Shown: positions 46,734 to 58,742 of the stretch, piece by piece | Numbering within the stretch: the stretch's first letter is position 1 | Layout: every line of letters begins with the position of its first letter | DNA from: Takakia lepidozioides | Taxonomy: Eukaryota; Streptophyta; Takakiopsida; Takakiales; Takakiaceae | Length of the DNA: 64,000 nt | NCBI GenBank assembly: GCA_030704615.1 | Contig: CM060734.1 | Location: 56,002,042-56,066,041 of the forward strand | Reading direction: 5' to 3' | Notes under the pieces: model-generated | Seen by the model: the letters and a program-made list of their open reading frames with translations, nothing else | What the model was told of the DNA's origin: nothing | The model's database searches: none | Made by a program: the position numbers and the translations under genes

Positions 46734-48455
46734 ATACGTCCGCCCATATTAGCGGTCGCTTAAAAGTTATTATTTTTTAAATCAAACGACCACCCATATT
46801 GGCGGTCGCTTGTAATTTAATATTTTGTTAAATTAAGCGACCGCCTATATTGGCGGTTGCCGGCAATTTATGAAGTTTTAAATGAAGCGACCGCCCATAT
46901 TGGCGGTCGCTTGCAATTTATTATATTTTAAATTAAGCGACGGCCTCTAGGTATTGGTGGTCGCTTGAAAATTATTATTTAAAAAAATTGAGCAACCGCC
47001 CAGATTGGCAATCGCTCGTAGTTTAAAAAATATTAAAAAAACATACAGCGACCGCCATTCGCCGGCCGTCGCATATTTTTATTTTGATTCTAAAATTAAA
47101 CGACCGCCGTTTGGAGGTGGCTTCTTTAATGTTTAAAAAAAAATGCAACGACCGCTATTTGGGCAGTCGCTCGTTTTGTCTTTTTAAATTTAGCGGCTAC
47201 CATTTAGCGGCAGTGGTTTTTTTTATAAAAAACTTTAAATGAAGCGACTGCAACTACGGCAATCGCTCTTTTTTTTGAAAAAAATATGAAGCAACCGCCA
47301 ATACGGCGGTCGCTCTTTTTCGTTTTTCAAAATAATGAAGCAACAGCCAATACGGCGGTCGTTGTTTTTTTTTTAAAATTTTTAATGAAGCGACCGCCAC
47401 TACGGTGGTCGCTCATTTTCGTTTATTTATTTTAAAAATGAAGCGACCGCTATATGGGGGTCGATCTTTATCGCTTTTTAAAAAACTGAAGCGACCGCCA
47501 ATACGGCGGTCGCTCTTTTAAGTTTTCTTTATTTTTTATTTTTTTAAAAATCATTTAATATTTAAAATTTTAAATAAGTTTTTTTAAATAAAAAAATGAA
47601 GCGACGGCGGTCGCTCTTGCTTTTTAAGAAAGTGAAGCGACCGCCAATACAGCGGTCGCTCCCTTATTTTATTTTTTTGATATAAATTAAAAAATTTAAA
47701 ATATAAGTTTTTTATTTCTTTTAAAAAATGAAGCGAACCCCAGGGCGGTCAGTCTTTTACGCTTCTTAAAAAACTGAAGCGATTATTGGCGGTCACTCCT
47801 ACAAGTTTTTTTCTTAAGAAAATAGTAATAAAGTCTTAATATTTAAAAAAATGAAGTTTTTTCAAAGAAAAAAAATGCAGCGACCGCCCTTTGGCAGTCG
47901 CACTTTTTCGATTTTTAAAAAACTGAAGCGACCGCCATTACGGCGGTCGCTCCTTTAAGTTTAAAAAATATATATATATATTATAAATTATATAAATTTG
48001 ATTTTAATTAAAATAAAAACTGGAGTGACCGCCGTATGACGGTCGCTCTTCTTGGCTTTTTAAGAAACTGAAGCGACCGCCAATTCGGCGGTCGCTTGTT
48101 TACTTGTTTGCAATTTTTGTAATTTATATATTTTAAAAAAAATGAAGCGACTGGCCTATGGCTCTCTCTGTTTTTCGTTTTTTTTTAAATGAAGCGACCG
48201 CCACTACGGCGGTCGCTCTGTTAAGTTTTTCTAAAAAGTGAAACGACCGCCCTATGGCGGTCGTTTTTTTTTTGTTTTTTAAAATGAAGCGACCGCCAAT
48301 ACGGCGGTCGTTCTTTTCGGTATTTGTTTTAAATGAAACAACTACCATATGGTGGTCGCTCTTTTTGGTATTTATAAAAGATGATGCGACCGCCCAGTGA
48401 CGATCGCTCTTTTTTGTTTTAAAAGAAAATGAAGCGACTGCCTATACGACAACGA
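46734..48455. repeat. Array of about 30 GCGACCGCC-GGCGGTCGC hairpins
   Basis: Roughly every 50 bp there is a short palindrome of the form agcgaccgcc, 4-7 bases, ggcggtcgct, separated by AT-rich spacers (ttttt/aaaaatgaa). Good examples are at about 46886, 47292, 47490, 47927, 48070 and 48191. Loop bases vary (aata, acta, atta, catatt), and many units have single arm mismatches. Two spacers are expanded (near 47530-47595 and 47960-48015). There is no coding potential. The ends of the array coincide with no inverted repeats I can identify. Confidence 0.9.
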
Positions 48456-48550
48456 CACGTTAGTTCCGAAAATTTTGCTACTTATGAACAGGAAGCGGCT
48501 TCCGCTACGTGATGCTCCAGCCTCATGGAATAGCTCATACGTGTAGTCGT

Positions 48551-49330
48551 CTACCTTGCAAAGTCTTGGTGACCACTGCTTCCACCAAGCGGTTGATGGA
48601 GTCTTCGGAAAGCTCCATGGTCGCCGTTGTTATATTTCAAACGTTGGGGTTTCGGGCACTTTTTGGCCATGTGTCTAGTCTCCCCGCAATTAAAGCACAC
48701 CCCATCAAAGGTCGTCATCTGCCCGCCATGTGTGGTCGCACCTATTTTTCCTTTCGGAGTACCGGGTGTCGCCCTGGCGTACGAAGGCCCTCCCTTCGAT
48801 CTCCAATTGTCATTGGCGCCGTGTGGCTTATCCCACTTCTTTTCCAACCGAAATCAATCACAGTCCCGTCAGACCTTCTTGTGGTTCAACTCCGTACGGC
48901 CCCATCTTTCGCCCTTAAAGACATCCGAGAAGCATTCAGCTTTTTCAATGGCCTCGTTCAAAGTCTTTGGTGGCCTCTCCTCCAATTTCCGCCTAGCCCA
49001 TGGGGTCAGTCTCGCCACAAAGTTGAAGACCATTTCTGGTTCCGCCATGTCCGTGACTTCAAGCAACAATACATTGCCTGAACATATCCTCGAATATCAT
49101 CTTTTCCAGAAAGTTGGTGGCATTAGCGGCATTTGTTGGACTAGCGGGTATCTCGGAGAGTCCTCAGGCTCCGACTCCCCAAATGTCTCTTGCTCTTGAG
49201 CGGCCTCACTTTCAGAAGCATAAATAGCCTATTTCGTTTGCCGCTCCGGCATCGCGTCGGCCCCACCGGGCTCACTAGGATCATCGGCTTTCGGGCCGTT
49301 GCGCTTTCGCTTGATCTTGCTCGGCCCCAT
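48551..49330 (-). pseudogene. LTR-retrotransposon gag, truncated and broken
   Basis: The frame starts at ATG 49330 (MGPSKIKRKRNGPKADD) about 40 bp downstream of a primer-binding site, as expected for gag. Parts recognisable as Gypsy-type gag follow: DMAEPEMVFNFVARLTPWAR, PPKTLNEAIEKAECF, and the nucleocapsid zinc knuckle CFNCGETRHMAKKC, a correct CX2CX4HX4C. Stops interrupt at about 49231, 49108 and 48869. No protease, reverse transcriptase or integrase follows; the element is cut off where the hairpin array begins. Confidence 0.8.
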
Positions 49331-49371
49331 GGTGAGGCCGATCCCAAGGGCGATCGCATATTGAACTCTAG

Positions 49372-49383
49372 GCTCTGATATCA
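49372..49383 (-). other. Primer-binding site, initiator-Met tRNA type
   Basis: On the minus strand the word TGATATCAGAGC matches the common plant PBS TGGTATCAGAGC with one mismatch. It lies two bases inside an LTR boundary whose forward-strand start is TGTTGCGCACC (49386). Confidence 0.75.
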
Positions 49384-49385
49384 AG

Positions 49386-49900
49386 TGTTGCGCACCTCAC
49401 TTTGGTAAACTCCCCTTCAAGTCATACTTAATCGCTTTGATGCGCGTGCCTAACTCTCAACCTGACAGCCGGACCAACTCGGAGCTTCGGCTTCTCACCG
49501 GGGCATAACGGTCCCCATTGCTCCCACACAGGACCTTCAAACTGTCGGGCCCAATGGAAATTCCTTTTGGTTAATGGCAGTCCGGAATAGATCCCACACC
49601 TTGGTCGCTTTCCGGATCGCTTGCTTACTCACTAGCTTTTGATCACTCAACGGGCTTGCACTGTTCTCGGGGTTACTACTCCATATATATATTTTTGTAG
49701 GTGCTGACGGGGGTTTCGCAAATAACCAAGTCCTTTTATGGTGAACCACCACCAAGACCCTCGATTCCCTGTGATGAGTCACGGTGAGTCTTGGCCCACC
49801 TGGTACCACGGCCTAATGGACCGTGATGAGCCCCTAACGTTGCCACTACCCCCACCACAGGGGCAGCCCCTCTTGTGTTCTGACCCCCGCCCTCAAGGCA
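49386..49900 (-). repeat. LTR of the truncated retrotransposon (partial, outer end unclear)
   Basis: The inner boundary is set by the primer-binding site. The outer end cannot be fixed because it merges into the repeat block from about 49,910. No second LTR is seen in the window. Confidence 0.5.
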
Positions 49901-49909
49901 AAGGGCCGC

Positions 49910-51670
49910 CCCAAATCGAAATTCATTCAATGGCCCAACGGACGGTTGCCCATCCAGATGAGTTTTGTTTGCTTTCAAACTTCAGGCCAGTAGGTTCCAC
50001 ATACCATAAGACGGGTCCCAATGTAATATGAGATGAAACGAAATTCGTTCGATGGACCAACGGATGGATGCCCATCCAAATGATTTTCGTTCGTTTTGAA
50101 ACTTTAGTAGCGTCTTCAGAATACCGTCTCATACGTCCCTGAGTAATATGAGATGAAACGAATTTTGTTCAATGGGCCAACGACGTGTTCACATGTCATC
50201 CAGTTTTGCTCGCAGCGAAAAAGAAATCTTCTCATGCGTGCACGCCTATTGCATCGATGAACGGATGTGGTTGACGCTCAACTTTAGCCCGCATGGGCTT
50301 GAATATGTGTGTAACACATGCGTAGAGATTCAAGAGAAAAACAAACCATTTGCCCCCCAAACGACGCAGTCCCCCTTCGAACAATTTTGAATTAACTCGA
50401 TTTTCTTGAATTTTAATTCAATAATTAGACTTAGAATGTCTGTGATTGCGGGTTTCTGCCACTCAATGATATTGTTTCTGGGTCAATTTTGTTTTGTGTA
50501 TTCAACCCTCACACCTGTGCATCCTTGCAAAAATTTGGACCAAAGAAAATTGGAAAAAAAAAAAAAAAAATGTTCACTTTGTTCACTATTCTAGAATTCT
50601 CTATGAATAGTGATAAAAGTTGAAGACGAATCCACTTTGGAATGCAAATGGGTTGCGAAAATCGTGGTTTTGGGTCCAAATGACTTTTGATCGCTCCCAA
50701 ATTTTGCACGCACATTGCACATGGTGTCCCTACGTCAGTGGTTCAAGAATGGAGCAAAACAAAAAAACATGAGCAGGCGAAACGCAGTCAAACAGGTCCC
50801 GTAGTCAGACGAGATGAAAGGAAATCCATTCGATGGGGCAACAGATGGTTGCCCATGCAAATGATTTTTGTTTGTTTTCAAACTTTGCCAGTATGTTTGG
50901 TACCCCGTCTCGCACGTCGCGGATGAGTACGACATCAATCGAAATTTGTTCAATGGCCCAACGGATGGTTGGCCATCCAGAAGAGTTAAGTTTTCTTTTA
51001 AACTTTGCCAGTATGTTCAACATATCATAACATGGGTCCAGTGTAATATGAGATGAAACGAAATTTGTTCGATGGGCCAACAGATGGATTCCCATCCAAA
51101 TAATTTTTGTTCACTTTGAAACTTCTGCAGCGTCTTCAGTATACCGTCTCACATATCCCTGAGTAATATGAGATAAAACAAAATTCGTTCAATGGGCCAA
51201 CGGCGCGTTCACCTGTCATGGAGATAGAGAGTTCTACAATAATGAGCGAAGACAACATTTTTATTTTTATTTTTTATTTATTTTTTAATTTGAGTGCATG
51301 AAGTTGACGACAAATCCACTTTGGAGTGCAAATGAGGCGCAAAATCGCGATTTAGTATCCAAATGACTTTTGATTGCTCCCAAAGTTTGTATGCACATTG
51401 CATATGTTGTCGTCAAGCCAGTGGTTCAAGAATAGAGCAAAAAATAAATCATGAGGAGGCGAAACGCAGCCCAGTACATTTGGTACACCCTCTCACAGGT
51501 CCCGGACTAATATGAGATCAATCCAAAATTCATTCGATGGCTGAACGGATGGTTGCCCATCCGAACGATTTTGATTCGCTTTCAGACTTTGCCAGTGTGC
51601 TCAATGTACCATCTAAGAGGTCCCAGAGTAATATGAGATGAAACAAAATTCGTCCAATGGGCCAACAGAT
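49910..51670. repeat. Higher-order tandem repeat block
   Basis: A unit of about 120 bp built on gagatgaaacgaaattcgtt, gatgggccaacggatgg, cccatccaaatga and actttgccagtatgttc recurs at about 49920, 50035, 50150, 50815, 50935, 51055, 51170, 51525 and 51645. Groups of these units, together with a shared spacer (aatccactttggagtgcaaa; gtggttcaagaatagagcaa), form two larger repeats starting near 49,910 and 50,815. No coding content. Confidence 0.85.
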
Positions 51671-52494
51671 GGCATACATTCCCTTGTCCTCATCAAGTGA
51701 TGGCACGAAGTAGGAGAAAATATGCCTCCAGGACATTCTTAACCAGCATGTCATGAGCAATACATAGACTTGCGACAACTATAAAATTGGATATGACATG
51801 CCAGAATGCTCCATTGTAACTCCGATTATAGGTCAGGGACAAGGTTAACGAGAGGAGGACTATACTTTTTCAACACAAGAGCAGCTGTGGTAAACAGACA
51901 CCACGTTAGGGGAGACGCAGCAAAATGTGTCTTCCTACTCAAGGGAGCTAAAGAGATTCACGGGAGGAAAGGGGGACAGAGACAATAATGCAGAGGGGTC
52001 GAAAGCGGGAGCGGGGGAGCAACGAGGCTAGGTACAGGCCGTAGCCCTTGTTCTCGATGTCCCGCGAATTGGAATCGAATCGGAACATATCCCACGTATC
52101 GCGGAGTGAGGCGTCATGTGTGAGCTCATGTCATGTTTGGCCCAGTTTGAAGGATGGTAGGTACATGAACGACGAGGGAGCTCCCGTCGCCATGTGCTCG
52201 TTGTTGGTTGGTCCTGCTTAACCAAAGCACTTCACACCACCAAAAGTGGAGGGTGTGAAACAAGACGAGACGTCGGTACGTGGAGGTCTCTTTTGAGATA
52301 TCGAGGGTGCTGTGTATTTTTACTACCTAGTAGCTTACCGAGGTTTGAACACCGACATGTTTGAAATGCTGGGTATGTAATTTTGTGACCGTTAGATGCT
52401 AACTAGTACTGGCATATCGCGGCTGTCCATAATGGCGCAATTCACCGTTGTAGCGCACCAGTAAGTAAGCGGGTATAGCCCAGGGTTTTTTTTG

Positions 52495-52504
52495 CTTTAA
52501 AAGG
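52495..52504 (+). promoter_or_regulatory. TATA-like element, copy 1
   Basis: ctttaaaagg follows a T-run and lies about 200 bp upstream of the small ORF at 52700; the same context is kept in copy 2. A weak prediction. Confidence 0.3.
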
Positions 52505-52699
52505 GATTCACGCTACTCGGAGGCACTTGTGTTGTCACTTGTGTTGAGAAAAGAGGGTATACAGCTTAGGATCTGATGTGTGCGTGATAAAGATTAGCTC
52601 AGGCAGCGAGAGCTTACTGCTTGAGCGGGCCGATCAGATACACGAGGGAGAGGGGCTGCTTGGTTGCTCTAGGCTGAAGCGAAGGAGCTGGTCAGAGCG

Positions 52700-52852
52700 A
52701 TGTGGAAAAAGCTGGAATCCCCGATGGTTTTTGTCATGGTTTCCATCATGATTGCCCATGCGCTGGGAAGAGCAAAACGCTTACATCAGAAACATGTGGT
52801 TCGGCCTCTTGCCTATGGCTGCACGGAGTACATGGTATGCTTCACCACCTGA
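52700..52852 (+). CDS. Small secreted-peptide-like ORF, copy 1
   Basis: Fifty codons with a basic start, a hydrophobic stretch (MVFVMVSIMIAHALG) that could act as a signal peptide, and a basic tail (RAKRLHQKHVVRPLAYG) with one Cys. In copy 2 the frame is conserved with two amino-acid changes. A GT at 52834 (ATG|gtatgc) and an acceptor-like ccacag could splice it to a second short exon ending in CASETH. No family is recognised, and preservation might only reflect the young age of the duplication. Confidence 0.3.
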   Translation: MWKKLESPMVFVMVSIMIAHALGRAKRLHQKHVVRPLAYGCTEYMVCFTT

Positions 52853-53006
52853 TTAGATACTTGATTAAGTCCATGTGAGTCGTCTTGTTGTACCACAGAT
52901 GTTAATAACTTGTGCATCCGAAACTCACTAATCTTTGAGAGTACAAGCTGCTACAGGCTTATCTAGAAATAGATATGCATAATATGTACGTACAGCACTC
53001 GGCAAA

Positions 53007-53252
53007 TTGATCATGGACAAAGAATTGATGGATAAGGGATCCGTGTGTAAGCTGCAAGTGCAATTACATGACGGCCATGTGTCGCTGATGCATCGGTTGG
53101 ATCACTTAGCCATGCGAAACAAGAGTCAAGCATCGGCGCAGTCTGGCAGCACGATACTGCTAATGACTGCACCAAGCTTTGGTGGAGGTCTCGTGATCAA
53201 GTGCGACCAACATCAAGTTGTTTCATCTGGTAACGTCGGCATGAACAAATAG
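53007..53252 (+). other. Open frame downstream of the small ORF (copy 1 only)
   Basis: An 81-codon frame starting MDKELMDKGSVCKLQVQLHD. In copy 2 it is cut short by an internal deletion. It may be a further exon of the small gene, but I could not find splice phases that join them. Function unknown. Confidence 0.2.
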
Positions 53253-54120
53253 CGGTCTGGCAATCCACGGGTAAGCTCGCATGACAATGACATATTATTG
53301 GTAGGGCCAGAGAAATCTTCAAGAACCGTGACAATGAATTCTTCGAACATAGACTGATGTGAGGGCAATAAATTTAGAATTCAAGATGTATCTTTAGAGC
53401 AGCTTTCTGTACTGACCATGACATCGGATGTTGTGGTGAATTGTAACAGCCTATTGCTCACGATGGTTCAATTCAATCGAGGCTATTTCTCACCCAAGCA
53501 AAGAAGTTAGTTTTGGAGTTTCGTCACACACATGCTGACCAGCTTGTGAGGAGCGAGGGTAATTTTGATGGACCGGCTTGCGAGGAGCGAGGGCAATTTT
53601 GATTAGCCTCTAGTGACTCTTCAGAGATCATGACTCTATAAATAAATTTGTAAAATTTTGTAAGGCTAGTTTCTATCTAGCTCGACAGCGGTAGTAAGTA
53701 GGAGTACAACTTAGCTTGAGCTTATGTAGTAGGAGCAAGGTAGCACGCGAGACCACTCGTCGCTGGAGCTCGACGAATTGATGTACTCATGGTGTGTTCC
53801 CATGGAACCCGGGCGTCAAAACCCGCCATCTACATTGTCCAACAGCCAGCACCTGAAGGTCCCGTCCAAGAGCCCAAGTTATGGAACTAGCATGGCCTGT
53901 GTTCCCCTGGAACCGGGGCGTCCCTTATTCGGACGACATGGCGCGGGGCGTCAAAGCCTGGTCGTTCCTATCGTGTGGCTTCTTGGAGATGCGGGTACCC
54001 TTTTTGCAGAGACGGGGAGGAGCTGCAAGGCTTGGAACCGGCGTTTGCGACCACACCATTATGACTGCCAGTAACTGCAGTCTGCACTGAGCGGCTTCCG
54101 CGATGATGCACAAGTGGGCT

Positions 54121-57100
54121 TTACCTCTGCAATGTTCGCTTGGATATTGGCACTATAGGGAGGACTATATCTCCAGTGAGTATGAGAAGAACATGCCGCA
54201 TAGAGGGCCTCACATCAGCATCAGGGTGAGAGCAAAATAAACCTAGACACAACACTCTGGTAACTTCATCAACATCATATACTCCCGCAAGCTTAGGATC
54301 AACAGTATCTAATAACCGTGACATACGCCACTGCTCCCAAACATAATCTACCAGCACCGCCACGTCCTCAGATTGGCTATTGATAGGTTTCCTTCCGCAT
54401 GCCACTTCCAACAAAAACACTCCAAAACTGTACACATCCGTTTGCTCCGTTTGTTTTCCTGCAAATTCAGAAGTTGACAATTGAATAAAATAATAAAGGC
54501 AGTACCCAGGATTGGTTTCTCAACTACAACTTGCCTCAAATCTTGACAGTAGAGGATCATTCACTGAAACAATGAACATCAATCAGTTTACATATCCCTT
54601 ATGTCAAATTTCCTCACCCAACATTAAGTCAAACTTCATCCCATTTGGTCTCTTCAAGTCAAATTGCAGTATGAATCTCCAATAGGAGATTGTCAGACAC
54701 ACATGAATGAAATTAGAGTACCTAGGATAACATTTGAAATTAAGAAGGATAACTGATTTGAACACAACTTCATACATGCATTAGGGTAAAACACCCTAGG
54801 ACAGTTATAGTTCCTATGACCGTTCACCTCATAATTGCTTGGGTCAGGCCTGCATGAGCGACCATGGCTGGGCCCAAGACTGCTCATTTTTGCCACTTGG
54901 CAAACAGTTGTTTGATAGAACCCCCAAGAAATATGAGTGGTCATAGGGCTCAAACTTCACACGGATTGGTTCAACTTTGAAACCCCATAACATTGTGTGG
55001 ATTTCATGAAATCAGGCACTTCCAAATGTGTTGGGATGCCCCAGATGTGGGGCATCTTATCAATTTATCTGGGGTTAAAACGACAAAAATTCACCGTTAG
55101 ATCTTCCGCCATCTTTAGATGAACGGTCATAGGGTGTTCTACCCTACAGAATAGATTAGGTGAGTGACTGTCAGAGTCTGAGAATCAAGAATAAGAGTAG
55201 AATAGATTATCCAAAATCAAGCAAGTAGAAGAATTCAGAAATGTACATAATCCAATGGAACAAAACATGCAATCTGGAGCTAATATCCCAGTTCTACATT
55301 CAGAACTTAAATCGGACCTTAGGTGACTGAATATGAAAACTGAGAAAGAAGGGGTACTTGACTGCATGCACTCACTGCACAACAAAATGTAGGAGGTTCA
55401 AGCAATCACAATCTATGAGGCTGGAAGTGACTGACAGATTAGGCTCATCATAGTATATGACATGGACGTACAAGAATATACAAGAAGCAGGAAATCACTT
55501 GGATCACATGATTTGTCCGGCCCTGATCAAGCTACAATGTTGGATGGATAAAGACCACCCTTTTCTCACACGAAGCCAACAATCTAGGAAGGTGTGCCGA
55601 CCTGTGTGGTATAATTCGGGGGCCAAGTACCCCAACGTGCCTGCCACATTGGTGCTTTCAGGAGTTAGCAGACTATGCTGATACGACCGCGCTAAGCCAA
55701 AATCCCCCAAGCGTGCGTTGAATTTAGCGTCCAACATCACGTTTGCTGCTTTCACATCTCGGTGAATGATGCGTTGTTCGCATTCGTAATGTAGATACAC
55801 AAGAGCTGAGGCTACGTCCTGCATGATCTTAAACCTGTACACGGCACCCATATGAGGCCGACAGTGTCATCTAACCCCAGATCTGACCCCATTCACCCAG
55901 CCTACCTCCAATTGGTAATTTCAAAGACGATCACATGCATGATTCCTCAATTTTATAGACGTAATCAGAGGACTTGAATATTTTACCTTCTTTGCCAAGG
56001 GAATCCCATATTTCCCTCAAGGGTGTCTGGCTCTGCGGTCGGCGCATGGTCAGCAAAGAGAAGCTTGTCAAGGCTGCCTTGGGGCATGTAATCATACACC
56101 AACAACAGCTCTCCTTGTTCGTGACACCAACCTTGCAACCTCACCAAATTGCGATGCCGAACCCTGCCAATGATCATTACCTCCGCCAGGAATTCGCGTT
56201 CACCTTGTTTAGATTCTGGGGACACTCGTTTGATTGCCACATATTGCTTGTTTCCAGGCAAGAAACCCTTGTACACGCTTCCAAACCCACCACGCCCCAA
56301 AGCTTGCGTCACACTGAAATTGTTCGTGGCGAGGGCTAGTTCTTTGTATGAGAACTTGTGAGGACCCTCTTCCAGATCGGAGTCGATATTGAACCTCCAC
56401 CTTCGTCTTTCATCCCACCGGGCATAGAAGGAGTGAGCTACACCGGTGATTACAGCGGCACACAACAGACCCACCAGCGAAGGAACCAGCGTGATCACGA
56501 ATTTATGTCGCTCAAGGTAAGTCAACAGGGACCGGGGTAAACACGGCAATGAAGAACTGCGCGCACTGGAGGTGAAGTTGGCAGTGCTAAAACTCCATGC
56601 ATACACCCCAGCTGAGTACACACTTGCCTTAGTCAAATGGAAAGCTGGGGACCGGGCTGAAGTGAAACCGACGTACATGTATTCATTGAGAACGTCTGAG
56701 AGGTCGATTGTCATACTCAGAGAGTTGTTCCTATCTGCAGTAGGCATAGGAACAGGACGCTCCTCATTCCTGACGGGGCAAATTCTTTGTGTAACGTCCA
56801 AAGTGGTGACATTCAGCATCTGCGTCGAACTGTCATAATCTATCCAGACTTGCAGCTCCCATATTTTTCCGTCATCTGGGTCCACATAGATTAGATCATT
56901 GGGACTGTCTACAAGAGCCCAATCAGATGAATTCATGCTGTTAATGTCGACTCCAACATGGTAAGACGCGGGGTCTGCAAATTCAGGATTCTGGACGGTG
57001 TCAATCTCTACTGCAAATGCGTGCGACTGAGGGTTCCCATTCGAAGTTGCATTGAGCAGGCCGAGGTATCCGCCTTGGCCTCCCACCGATTCATTGTAAT

Positions 57101-57534
57101 TTACAGGGAGAATGGCAAAGGCAAACCCTTCCAGACTATTTGTTTCTCTTCAATATCCTCTCTGCTCTTTCCGTGGCGATCCAAGTATCATCACAGCCAC
57201 AAATACAGTGCTAAAAGAGAACACAGAGCCTGAAGCGTCCTTGAATCGAATGGGTGTGGGATGCATACACCTCCCAGTCGAAGGGGAAGGGTGTTGATCA
57301 AACCATATATATTCAAACCACTGAGGTGATTCGAAACAAGTTTGACTACGAACCTCGTAAGGGCCTCCACCCCGTTCAATTGCTTCACCTTGCAAACCTT
57401 CAAATATTTGCGGTTCTATAAGTGTGCCATTAGTGGTGGGGTAGGTGAAGTCGACGAATGGCGCAGACGAAGTGAGCACCACCACTGTTGAGCAGGAAAA
57501 AACCGAACACGAAGACAATGGTGAAGAGCCTCAT
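54121..57534 (-). pseudogene. L-type lectin receptor kinase, two lesions in the ectodomain
   Basis: A plasma-membrane receptor kinase with a legume-lectin ectodomain. From ATG 57534 comes a signal peptide (MRLFTIVFVFGFFLLNSG). The lectin domain starts FVDFTYPTTNGTLIEPQIFE and continues GFAFAILPVNYNESVGGQGG, HAFAVEIDTVQN and YHVGVDINSMNS. A membrane helix follows (FVITLVPSLVGLLCAAVITG), then the kinase: GRGGFGSVYKG, VAIKR, IIHRDVKAANVML, DFGLAR, GTLGYLAPELY, TDVYSFGVFLLEVACGRKPI. Introns 55986-55835 and 55601-54459 are clean GT-AG and restore W-QRRFKIMQD and YHTG-KQTEQTD. Two lesions: the signal-peptide frame and lectin frame differ by one base around the T6 run near 57497-57502, and an in-frame TGA lies at 57150-57152 between FVAVMILGS and GFAFAI. 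The kinase half is intact. Either a recent pseudogene or assembly errors; the stop is harder to explain as an error. Confidence 0.9.
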
Positions 57535-58734
57535 TGAGTAGCTATATCAGCCGGGATTCCTTTTCTGTGCACTTATCGCCTGTGTACAAGAAAGTGCCCA
57601 ACGAAAGCAAGCCGAAGTACTACCTCACAGTTACACTGACGTTCAAATGAGAATTTCCCTTCAGTCGCCCACCCCACCACACAGAGAAACGACAGAAATG
57701 ATGGAAAAGTCTGTGCACACATGCATAGAGTCTTCAGTACTGCTACGTCCCTATCGCTCTCAGCATCTCATTGCACAACCTTAGGCATATTGTCCAGAAT
57801 AGAACCCGGCGGATTGCAAAACTCTCCTCCATTAGAAGCTTCGTCGCAGTGTAACAAACTGAGAAGCCTTGATGTCGACTCTGTTTGTCAAAGTCACTTG
57901 AGTCCAACCCACTTCCCTGCAAAATTGTCGATATATGTAGAGCCTCTGTTCCAGTGATTAGTGTCATGTCCACATTTCTCAGCACAGACGGAAACGAAAG
58001 AGAGGCAAAGTTAGTCCTGATCAAGTGAGCTATTGGCTTCGCAGTCATTCATGTGGTGGCTTCATGGCCTGCCTTTGATGGTGTCGGTAACAAGTGTCGA
58101 TAGCACAGCCATGGCACAAGTGTATGGCAGACACTAATCAAGCCTGATTGCACCTTTCAAGTGTCGGTATGCAGGGACACGCAATAGTGTAGGCAGGAAC
58201 ACGGAGTGAAGCGACTTTGTCATCACCTACGACTGCCTCCCTCTCAGAGATTCCTCCGACACCCTTGGAAGCTTCATACCAGTCAGAAATGGCTTCACTT
58301 TTGGATTTTGCCAATCACTAACGTAGACAAGAGCGTCTTCATGTCGTGAGCCGTGACGACTTAAAGGTGGGCGAACCCACCACTGTCACTAAGTCCACGA
58401 TATTAGCCTCCATAGAATTACTAGTTCAACCCATTCAGACACATCTCCAACCATGTAAGTCCGGGCTATCTCAGAATCAGGGGCTGGGACAAGAGTCACA
58501 CTAGTGCGCACATTCTATATAATACCACTCCTCAGCTAATCCCTGCAACACCATGTCGTTGAGAATAGTAAGTTAAGTGCTCCTGGCCGATTTGCTCTAG
58601 ATACTAGATTTTAGTAGTTCAGGATCACGTAGTTAACCAGCGTGGCCACCATCAATATTTGAAATGATGATGAATTACCCTTATTAAACTCGTGTGAACA
58701 CTACCTATCCGGTAGAATAATCCGAAATGCACGC
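57535..58734. other. Upstream region of the lectin kinase
   Basis: No other gene is seen. It should contain the promoter of the minus-strand lectin kinase; I cannot identify a definite TATA box. Confidence 0.4.
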
Positions 58735-58742
58735 GTCTGCAC

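Larger units (their letters stand above)
51673..54142 (+). repeat. Direct duplication block, copy 1
   Basis: About 2.47 kb, highly similar to 60507-62909 in the same orientation, starting at catacattcccttgtcctc and ending at caatgttcgcttg. It runs into the last codons of the lectin kinase gene (stop at 54121). Copy 1 has an extra stretch near 53160-53270 and lacks a piece present near 62640-62670 in copy 2. Because the block overlaps the gene's 3' end and lacks TG/CA boundaries and retroviral genes, it is a segmental duplication, not an LTR pair. Confidence 0.92.

Noticed and set aside
46734-48455. Hairpin array as a CRISPR array
   Set aside because: This is plant nuclear DNA, spacers are AT-rich and similar rather than unique, and no cas-like genes are present.
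48509-49199. Two 190-codon plus-strand ORFs
   Set aside because: They lie antisense to the gag sequence, which has the recognisable zinc knuckle on the minus strand.
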